From positions 1 through 64,000 of the forward strand of contig DASUWA010000045.1 in NCBI GenBank assembly GCA_036378675.1: a stretch of DNA of 64,000 nt, read 5' to 3'. This document shows positions 33,946 through 40,993 of this stretch, piece by piece; the first letter of the stretch is position 1; each line of letters begins with the position of its first letter. This stretch comes from Acidimicrobiales bacterium. GTDB lineage: Bacteria > Actinomycetota > Acidimicrobiia > Acidimicrobiales > Palsa-688. Both the position numbers and the translations under genes were made by a program. The notes beneath the pieces were generated by a model, which was given only the letters and a program-made list of their open reading frames with translations, was not told the DNA's origin and did not search any database.

Positions 33946-34761
33946 GTGTCCAAGCAGCAGACGGGTGTTCCCGCCAGGGGCGGAGCCAAGCCACCGCCTC
34001 GGACCGGAAACCGCGGCGGCGGCAACCGCCGCCCCCCTAAGAGGCGGCCCGCCAGGTCGCAGGGGCGGTTCTACGGTCTTCTCATCGCGCTGGTCGTGGC
34101 AGTAATCGTCGCGGTGGTCGTCGTCATCGTTACGAGCGGCGGCGGCACGTCCAAGAAAGCCAACCCTCACCAGCCCCTGGTGGGTTACGTCTTCAACGGG
34201 CACAAGGCCTTCGGGGGTCTGGGGCCGGAGAACGTCCCGCTCGAGCTCGGTGACCAGCTCGCCAGCCCCAACGCCGGGCTGACCGGAGCGGTCATCGCTG
34301 GCGTCCAGTGCAACACTGGCGAGCAGCTCGTCTACCACCACCACATCCATCTGTCGATCTTCATCAACGGGGTGCCCAAGTCGGTCCCGCTCGGCATCGG
34401 GATGGTGCCGCCGGCGCTGGTCGAGAACACCACCAAAGGTCAGTTCGCAACCGGCAGCGGCTCGACTTCGAACCCCTGCCTCTACTGGATCCACGTGCAC
34501 GCCACGGACGGCATCGTCCACCTCGAGTCGCCCTCGGCCCGGAACTTCCTCCTCGGGCAGGTCTTCGGGATCTGGAACCAGGCTCTGTCCCCGACCCAGA
34601 TCGGCTCGAACACCGGGACCGTGACCGCATACGTGAACGGACAGCTCTGGACCGGCGACCCCACCCAGATCCCCCTCGACGAGCACACCGACATCGCCCT
34701 CAGCCTCGGTACCCCGGTCGCCCAGCCGCCACTGCTCGATTGGAGCGGGACCAGCCTCTAG
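33946..34761 (+). CDS. Single-pass membrane protein with histidine-rich outer domain
   Basis: 271 residues: a basic Gly/Pro/Arg-rich cytoplasmic tail (1-42), one membrane helix (about 43-63) and an outside domain. That domain has two striking motifs, YHHHIHLSIFING and YWIHVHATDGIVHLESPSA, in which seven or more histidines could bind metal. It begins at GTG. Similar His-motif proteins occur in other soil bacteria without known function. Metal or copper binding is inference. Confidence 0.6.
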   Translation: MSKQQTGVPARGGAKPPPRTGNRGGGNRRPPKRRPARSQGRFYGLLIALVVAVIVAVVVVIVTSGGGTSKKANPHQPLVGYVFNGHKAFGGLGPENVPLELGDQLASPNAGLTGAVIAGVQCNTGEQLVYHHHIHLSIFINGVPKSVPLGIGMVPPALVENTTKGQFATGSGSTSNPCLYWIHVHATDGIVHLESPSARNFLLGQVFGIWNQALSPTQIGSNTGTVTAYVNGQLWTGDPTQIPLDEHTDIALSLGTPVAQPPLLDWSGTSL

Positions 34762-34779
34762 GCCACTCGGTCCGGCAAG

Positions 34780-35691
34780 CTAGCTCGCCTGGCGGACCAG
34801 CCTCGCCGGCGTCGAATCGTCGTAGCTCTCCAGAAAACGACCCAGCCCCTCCTCCAGCTCCCCCGGCGACGACCACGCGTAGATCACCGGCTGGAAACGG
34901 GTGATGTCGTAGAGAGCGTTGCCCATCGCGAGGAAGTCCACCGGCCGGACATCCGCCTCGGAAAAGGCCGCCGTCTCCCCCACCGACGACAGGATCCCGG
35001 CACCGAACGCCTTCAGTTCGGAACCTTCGTACACCACGCCGAACTCCATCGTGTACCAGAACACGTGCGACAGGAACTTGAGCGCGTGCTCGCTCCGGGT
35101 CCGCTCCACCGCCGCGCCAACCATGCGGTACAGATCGGCGTACCCCGGACCTGCGAGCTGGTTGGCGTGGCCGATCACCTCGTGGATGACATCCGGCTCT
35201 GGCGTGTAGAGAGGCACCGACGGGTGGCGCAGGTATTGCGTCGACCAGAACACGCCGCCGGCGAACGACCCGTAGAAGTCGCGAAGCGGAGCCAGTCCCG
35301 CGACCGGGTGATACCGGAAGGCGGCCAGCGGTTCGAGCAGGGCGGTCACCTCGCTCAGCTGCGGCACCCGTTCCGACGGCAGCCGCAGGTCGTCCTTGCC
35401 TTCGAGGTAAGCCGTGCACGCGTGGCGTTCGTGCAGCTCCTCCAGCGCTGCGCTGACCTCCGCCCACACCGAGTGCTCGACGTCGGTGTACTCGGGGGTC
35501 GGGATCGGCTGCCCCGGCAGCCACGAGGCGGCCAGCGCGGCGAGCTCGTCGCGGCGGGCTCGGTAGTCGGGGTCGGTGACGCCGGGATGGTCGCCCGCAA
35601 GCTCGACGGTGACCTTGCCGCCAGGGCCTTTGCGGACCGGTGAGTACCGGCTCGGGATCACACCCCGATCATGGTCCCGTTCGGCCGTCAC
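34780..35691 (-). CDS. phhA: Phenylalanine 4-monooxygenase
   Basis: 303 residues. The iron-ligand motif VIHEVIGHANQL gives H170 and H175, and WYTMEFGVV gives E216, the 2-His-1-Glu facial triad of pterin-dependent aromatic amino-acid hydroxylases. LRDFYGSFAGGVFWSTQYLRHPS is the family core. It converts phenylalanine to tyrosine with tetrahydropterin and oxygen. Length is typical of the bacterial single-domain form. It lies next to the regulator and genes that degrade tyrosine via homogentisate, so its product feeds that route. It is transcribed away from them. Confidence 0.92.
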   Translation of the reverse strand: MTAERDHDRGVIPSRYSPVRKGPGGKVTVELAGDHPGVTDPDYRARRDELAALAASWLPGQPIPTPEYTDVEHSVWAEVSAALEELHERHACTAYLEGKDDLRLPSERVPQLSEVTALLEPLAAFRYHPVAGLAPLRDFYGSFAGGVFWSTQYLRHPSVPLYTPEPDVIHEVIGHANQLAGPGYADLYRMVGAAVERTRSEHALKFLSHVFWYTMEFGVVYEGSELKAFGAGILSSVGETAAFSEADVRPVDFLAMGNALYDITRFQPVIYAWSSPGELEEGLGRFLESYDDSTPARLVRQAS

Positions 35692-35774
35692 GTCCAGTAC
35701 CTCACGGCTTGCCTTCTGAAATGTCCAGTACCCCCTGCGTCGGCCCCATCAACCGGCCCAATCAATCAGCCCAA

Positions 35775-36251
35775 TCAATCAGCATGGATCACGTGCCGCT
35801 CCCGCCGGGCCACCCGGGTGGCGAGGATGAGCGAGGTCGTGGTGCGGACGACGCCGGGCACCTCGAGGATGAGGTTTATGACCTGGCCGAGGTGGTCGTT
35901 GTCCCGGGCGACCACCCGGCACAGCAGGTCGGACGGGCCGGTGGTCATGTACGCCTCCACCACTTCGGGGATCGCCTGCAGGTGCTCGTCGACGGCGGGC
36001 CCCCGCCCCTGGGCGATCTCGAGGCTCACGTAGGCGGACACCCCGAACCCGAGCCGCCGAAGGTCGAGGTCGGGACCGAAACCGGTGATCACGCCGGCCT
36101 CGACGAGACGGTCGAAGCGGGCCTGAGCGGTGTTCCGGGCGACGCCGACCTCACGGGCGAGCTGCAGCATCCCCGCCCTCGGAAAAAGGGCAAGCGCCGC
36201 GATCAACCGCTCGTCTACCGCATCCAGCTCGTATGGCTGCATCATATGCAC
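35775..36251 (-). CDS. Lrp/AsnC-family transcription regulator
   Basis: 158 residues: an N-terminal winged helix (YELDAVDERLIAALALFPRAGMLQLAREVGVARNTAQARFDRL) and a RAM ligand-binding domain (GVSAYVSLEI, VVEAYMTTGPSDLLCRVVARD). It is divergent from hppD with 84 bases between starts and close to phhA, so it very likely controls phenylalanine/tyrosine breakdown in response to an aromatic amino acid. The shared intergenic region must hold its operator, which I cannot define. Confidence 0.87.
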   Translation of the reverse strand: MHMMQPYELDAVDERLIAALALFPRAGMLQLAREVGVARNTAQARFDRLVEAGVITGFGPDLDLRRLGFGVSAYVSLEIAQGRGPAVDEHLQAIPEVVEAYMTTGPSDLLCRVVARDNDHLGQVINLILEVPGVVRTTTSLILATRVARRERHVIHAD

Positions 36252-36335
36252 AGTCTAGTGGCCGTTTGCTGATCAATCTGCTCAGCCTTCCAGCGGTATC
36301 TTGCAATATGAGCGCACTCGCGGTTCGCTGTCTGT

Positions 36336-37463
36336 ATGGCAACCACCGAGACCGCGCCGGCACCCACCGTCGCCAGCCTCATCACGGGCTGGGACCACCT
36401 CGAGTGGTGGGTGGGGAACGCCCGGGCGGTCACGGCGTGGCTGTGCTCGGGGTTCGGTTTCGAGGTGCTCGCCTACTCCGGTCCCGAGACCGGCGTCCCC
36501 GACCGGGTCTCCTACGTGCTCGGGCAGGGAGAGGTCCGGTTCGTGGTGACCGCGGGGCTCGGCCCCGACAGCGAGATCACCCGCCACGTCCGCCAACACG
36601 GTGACGGCATCCGCCACCTGGCCTGGCGCACCGACGATGCTTTCGTGGCTGCCAAGGCAGCGGCAGCAAAGGGAGCGACGGTCGTGGCTGAGCCCACCAG
36701 CGTCAATGGCGACGCGGGATCGGTCACGACCGCCGCCATCGCCACCTACGGCGAGACGAGGCACCTGTTCGTGGATCGCAGCGACTGGGCCGGCGACGCG
36801 GGTTGGGGACCGGGCTTCACCACCGAACGGCTTCCGGGGAGCCCCGAGGGCCGGCGATTCGGGCTCTCCTACATCGACCACGTCGTGGGCAACGTCGAAG
36901 AGGGCCGGCTCGACGAATGGGTCGCCTTCTACGAGGATGTTCTGGGGTTTACCGAAATGCGCCACTTCGACGCCGAGCAGATCTCTACCAGGTACTCGGC
37001 GCTCCGCTCGACGGTCATACACAACCGCGCAGGTGTGGTGATGCCGATCAACGAACCGGCACCCGGTCTGCGCAAGAGCCAGATAACCGAATACCTCGAG
37101 GCGTACCGCGGCCCCGGTGTGCAGCACGTCGCTCTCGGCACGCCGGACATCGTCACGTCGGTTGCCGCGATGAGGTCGCGAGGTGTGCGCTTCCTCGAGA
37201 TGCCGGCCACTTACTACGAGGACGCCAAGGTGCGGGTGAAGGGTTTCGATCTGCCTTGGGGGCAGTTGCAGAAACTTGACATCGAGGTGGACGTTGACTC
37301 CGGCGGCTACCTGCTCCAGATCTTTACCGAGACCGTCACCGACCGGCCGACGCTGTTCATCGAGATAATCCAACGGGAGGGCGCGAGCGGCTTCGGGGAA
37401 GGGAATTTCAAGGCGCTGTTCGAGGCGATCGAGCGAGAGCAGGCTCGACGAGGCAACCTATAG
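36336..37463 (+). CDS. hppD: 4-hydroxyphenylpyruvate dioxygenase
   Basis: 375 residues with two vicinal-oxygen-chelate domains. The iron ligands are H182 (YIDHVVGNV), H264 (GVQHVALGT) and E343 (LFIEIIQR). The C-terminal GFGEGNFKALFEAIEREQ is the conserved gating helix. It turns 4-hydroxyphenylpyruvate into homogentisate. The stop is three bases before the homogentisate dioxygenase start, so the two are one operon. Confidence 0.95.
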   Translation: MATTETAPAPTVASLITGWDHLEWWVGNARAVTAWLCSGFGFEVLAYSGPETGVPDRVSYVLGQGEVRFVVTAGLGPDSEITRHVRQHGDGIRHLAWRTDDAFVAAKAAAAKGATVVAEPTSVNGDAGSVTTAAIATYGETRHLFVDRSDWAGDAGWGPGFTTERLPGSPEGRRFGLSYIDHVVGNVEEGRLDEWVAFYEDVLGFTEMRHFDAEQISTRYSALRSTVIHNRAGVVMPINEPAPGLRKSQITEYLEAYRGPGVQHVALGTPDIVTSVAAMRSRGVRFLEMPATYYEDAKVRVKGFDLPWGQLQKLDIEVDVDSGGYLLQIFTETVTDRPTLFIEIIQREGASGFGEGNFKALFEAIEREQARRGNL

Positions 37464-37466
37464 GCG

Positions 37467-38633
37467 ATGACTTACTACGTCCGCACCGGTGACGTGCCGC
37501 GAAAGCGGCACACGTGGTACCGGTCAGCAGACGGGTCACGGCTGCACGAGGAGCTGATGGGTGAGGAGGGCTTCTCGGGCGCGTCGAGCCTGCTCTACCA
37601 CCTGCGGTCGCCGAGCGCGATCACCGCGGTGGAGCCGCTTTCGGTCGCGCGAGCGGCGCTTACCGCGAACAACCCCCTCGCGCCGTGGCACCTGCGGGCG
37701 TCCAAGCTCGCCCCCGGCGGAGACCCGGTTCTCGGGCGCCACGTCCTTCTCGGCAACGCAACACTGACGATCTGCTGGGTGGAAGCGTCAGCGTCGAGCG
37801 ACCTCTACCGGAACGCTGCAGGTGACGAATTGGTGTATGTGCAGTCGGGCGACGCCACCCTCGAATCGGTGTTCGGAACTTTGCGCGTGAGCGCCGGGGA
37901 CTACGTATCGATACCGGCGTCAACGACCCACCGGTGGGTGCTCCCCGACGGCGGAAGTCTGGGCGCGCTGGTGCTCGAGGCCGCCGGGCACGTCGAGATC
38001 CCCGCCCGCTACAGGACGCCGACGGGACAGCTGAAGGAAGGCGCGCCGTTCTGCGAGCGCGACCTACGGGCGCCGGAAGGTCCGCTCGTAAGTGCCGACA
38101 CTGGCCCTACGGCTGTTCTGGTGAGGACTCGCCACGGATGGGCCAGGCACCTGCATGCCACCCACCCGTTCGATGTCGTCGGGTGGGATGGCTGCGCGTA
38201 CCCCTTTGCTTTTTCCATCAGAGACTTCGAGCCGATCGTCGGGCGGATACACCAGCCGCCGCCCGTGCACCAGACGTTCGCGGGGCCTGGTTTTGTCGTT
38301 TGCAGCTTCGTCCCCCGCCTGTTCGACTTCGATCCCGGCGCAGTGAAGGTCCCCTACCACCACGCCAACGTCGACTCCGACGAGGTGCTGTTCTACTCCG
38401 ACGGTGACTTCATGAGCCGGCGGGGGGCGGGGATATCGGCGGGTTCGATCACGCTGCACCCCGCCGGCTTCGTCCACGGACCCCAGCCCGGAAGCGTCGA
38501 AGCGTCGGCCGACCAGACCAGGACAGAGGAAACCGCCGTCATGGTGGACACGTTCGCACCGTTGTCGATCAGCGCCGACGCTCGCTCCGTCGCCGATGCC
38601 GACTACCCGTGGAGTTGGGCCCAACCGCTGTAG
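37467..38633 (+). CDS. hmgA: Homogentisate 1,2-dioxygenase
   Basis: 388 residues, cupin fold. Conserved parts include YVRTGDVPRKRH, DELVYVQSGDATLES, FDVVGWDGCAYPFAFSI and VPYHHANVDSDEVLFYSDGDFMSR, followed by HPAGFVHGPQPGS, which carry the iron-ligand histidines and glutamate. It opens the homogentisate ring to maleylacetoacetate. Shorter than the 430-450-residue proteobacterial enzymes, as in other actinobacteria. The downstream isomerase and fumarylacetoacetase are not in this window. Confidence 0.92.
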   Translation: MTYYVRTGDVPRKRHTWYRSADGSRLHEELMGEEGFSGASSLLYHLRSPSAITAVEPLSVARAALTANNPLAPWHLRASKLAPGGDPVLGRHVLLGNATLTICWVEASASSDLYRNAAGDELVYVQSGDATLESVFGTLRVSAGDYVSIPASTTHRWVLPDGGSLGALVLEAAGHVEIPARYRTPTGQLKEGAPFCERDLRAPEGPLVSADTGPTAVLVRTRHGWARHLHATHPFDVVGWDGCAYPFAFSIRDFEPIVGRIHQPPPVHQTFAGPGFVVCSFVPRLFDFDPGAVKVPYHHANVDSDEVLFYSDGDFMSRRGAGISAGSITLHPAGFVHGPQPGSVEASADQTRTEETAVMVDTFAPLSISADARSVADADYPWSWAQPL

Positions 38634-38759
38634 CCGGGGTGGCATGAGGGGGCGGGGCATTCAAGGCTAATCTTGTGGGGGGAGTAGCGGGCTCGGCGAC
38701 TGCCGGACGGCGGAGACCGGAACGGGGTGTAGCGCACGAGGCGCGAAGGGAGATCGGAC

Positions 38760-39680
38760 ATGACGGACGCCATCGATCTGGGTGCTCTTGAACAACATGC
38801 ACTCGAGCAAAACGGGAGCCAGGCGAACACCATCGAGCTCGCCGCGCCGGAGATCGAGTTCTTCCACTATCTGCGCGAAGCGCCGATGCCTCGACCGATC
38901 ATGGACATGGTCCCAGGGTTCCTGCCCCACCGTGCCCACCAGTACTGCCCGCCCGTCAGCCAAGCCTCCAGTTACGGATGGGCGATCTTCCCGCCTCTCG
39001 ACTTCGCGCTCCGGTGGGACGGCAAGGAGACGCACCTTGCGTTTCTTGTGGACAACGAACCCGAGCACTGGCACTCGCTGTCAGGCGCGCGGGAGGTGTG
39101 GATCCCGGAGGAGTATCGCGACTACGGCGACCTGACCGAGCAACGACGGGCGCAACTCGGCGAGATCACCGGCCCTGGAGGCATCCTTCTCGCGAACTGC
39201 GATCCCAAGGCGCAGGAGAACGTCGAGCTGATGTTCGGGGTCATCGCCCGTACCAGCCCGGGATGGGCTTCACTCGTGCGGAGCACGCCGAACCTTCCCA
39301 CCCAGGGGTACCAGGTGCTCGAAGGGCTCCTCGAAACCTCGTGGTACCAGTCGTGGGTGCCGGTCATCATCCGCCTAACCGACCGCGACAGGGTGGTGCG
39401 CTTCTACCGCGACCTGCCGGCGGCAACTCTGAGCCTGGTCCCCGAAATTGCTTACGCCCCGAGCACCATTCGAAAGGCGAAGGTGATCGCCGGGGGCATA
39501 GCTGCGATGCCCGACGATGTGTGGGCCGACCACGTCGACATAAAGGGAGCGCGCCACCGCCACGCCGCGCCGGGGAACTACAAGACCCGGCAGGCCCGCA
39601 ACCGCAAGGGCCAAGCCGAGTCACAAGTCGACGTATCCGACATAACAGTGACAGCCGGCGTCATCGACAGCGACGACTAA
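38760..39680 (+). CDS. DUF6065-like protein of unknown function
   Basis: 306 residues. FHYLREAPMPRPIMDMVPGFLPHRAHQYCPPVSQASSYGWAIFPPLDF and the later TRSSPGW-like segment resemble DUF6065 proteins. The catalytic role is unknown. The C-terminus (RHRHAAPGNYKTRQARNRKG) is basic. It lies 127 bases after hmgA on the same strand and before an MFS transporter, so it may belong to aromatic catabolism, but nothing in the sequence proves that. My family call is from memory of the N-terminal pattern. Confidence 0.6.
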   Translation: MTDAIDLGALEQHALEQNGSQANTIELAAPEIEFFHYLREAPMPRPIMDMVPGFLPHRAHQYCPPVSQASSYGWAIFPPLDFALRWDGKETHLAFLVDNEPEHWHSLSGAREVWIPEEYRDYGDLTEQRRAQLGEITGPGGILLANCDPKAQENVELMFGVIARTSPGWASLVRSTPNLPTQGYQVLEGLLETSWYQSWVPVIIRLTDRDRVVRFYRDLPAATLSLVPEIAYAPSTIRKAKVIAGGIAAMPDDVWADHVDIKGARHRHAAPGNYKTRQARNRKGQAESQVDVSDITVTAGVIDSDD

Positions 39681-39714
39681 CGACCCTGGGGATCCCGGTC
39701 GAAGGGCCGTCCGT

Positions 39715-40989
39715 TTGAGCCACACCGCCTACCGCGCCAAGCACCTCCGCAAGCGGGGGATACAGGCAGTTCTTCGCGACCCAACCTCGGCCCGGCTGCT
39801 CGGCGCACAGACGATCTCCGAGATCGGTGACTTCGTCGGGCTCGCCGCCCTGCTGCTTCTCGCGTACCACAAGAGCGGATCGCTGGTCGCGACTGCCGGA
39901 ATCTTCGCGGCGCGCAGCCTCCCGTCGCTTTTGGTCGGCACGGTTTTCTCCGGCTGGCTCGACGTTCCCCCGCGACGCACCGCGCTGGTTTGGTTGACGC
40001 TGGCCGGCGCCGCAGTCACGACGGCCGTCGTTGTCTTTCCCACGACTGCCGCAGCGCTGGTCGCGGCGGCGTTGCTCGGCGCGATTCGCACGGCAGCCTC
40101 GTCGGTCACAGGAGGAGCGGCTGTAGACGGGCTCGACGACGAGGTGCGGGCCAGTTACTTCGCGCTTTCCAGCTCGGTGAACCAGGCCTCCCAGGTGATC
40201 GGCTTCGTCGCGGGAGCCACGGTGACGTTGCTGATATCGGCGCGAGCCGCTCTCGGGTTCGACGTCGTCACCTACTTGTTCGCAGTCGTCGTGTTGTGGA
40301 CCTTGCCGGCGATCGCGTCGCGGCCTCGGAGGCGGCGCCCGCCCCCGTTCCACGGCGTGAAGATCATCGCGTCGACACCGATCCTCGCCTTGGTGACGCC
40401 GGTGGTTTGGGCAACGGTATTCGCCACCGCGGTTCCCGAGACATTCGCGGCGAGCCTCAGCCACGGCTCGCAGTTGCCGGTGCTCATGGCGGCCTTCCCG
40501 TTGGGGACGTCTGTCATGGCCGGTTTCCTCGCGCGCCGCGAGTTCCTCGACCGCGTCCTGAACCAACTGATGCTCGCGCTCTTGTTCGCAGTCGGCTTCG
40601 CCGGCGGTGCGGTCGTGCTGGGTGTGGGAGTGAGCAGGTGGCTGCTCGTCCCCGCCAACTTCGTGGCCGGGCTCGGCAGTACATGGACCGTCGGGGCAAG
40701 GACCACGTTCGCGCTCAACACGCCGCCCGAGCACATGGCGCAGGTCGAGGCCGCGGCCATCTCCTCGAACGTCTTGCTCGAGGGTCTGGGAGTCCTCGCG
40801 CTGGCCGCGATCGGTCAGCAGGTCGGACCGGTCGGTTCGTACGCGTTCGCCGCAGCGCTCGTGTCGCTTGCGGTTGCTGTTGCGCTCGGTGTCGTCCGCG
40901 CACGGTTCCGTGTCGAGTCCAGTGTGCAGCGCAGCCATCGCCGGACGCCGAAGAAGCGCGAGGCCCCCGAGGTCGAGCTGGCTGACTAA
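39715..40989 (+). CDS. MFS-type membrane transporter
   Basis: 424 residues with about twelve hydrophobic segments. SARLLGAQTISEIGDFVGLAALLLL is typical of the first helix of MFS_3/enterobactin-exporter-like permeases, and RRTALVWLTLAGA with an Arg pair lies in the cytoplasmic loop 2-3. TTG start. The soluble tail (RTPKKREAPEVELAD) is charged. Substrate unknown; its place behind the homogentisate genes allows an aromatic compound. It converges with the GGDEF-EAL gene, four bases apart. Confidence 0.82.
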   Translation: MSHTAYRAKHLRKRGIQAVLRDPTSARLLGAQTISEIGDFVGLAALLLLAYHKSGSLVATAGIFAARSLPSLLVGTVFSGWLDVPPRRTALVWLTLAGAAVTTAVVVFPTTAAALVAAALLGAIRTAASSVTGGAAVDGLDDEVRASYFALSSSVNQASQVIGFVAGATVTLLISARAALGFDVVTYLFAVVVLWTLPAIASRPRRRRPPPFHGVKIIASTPILALVTPVVWATVFATAVPETFAASLSHGSQLPVLMAAFPLGTSVMAGFLARREFLDRVLNQLMLALLFAVGFAGGAVVLGVGVSRWLLVPANFVAGLGSTWTVGARTTFALNTPPEHMAQVEAAAISSNVLLEGLGVLALAAIGQQVGPVGSYAFAAALVSLAVAVALGVVRARFRVESSVQRSHRRTPKKREAPEVELAD

Positions 40990-40993
40990 CCGA

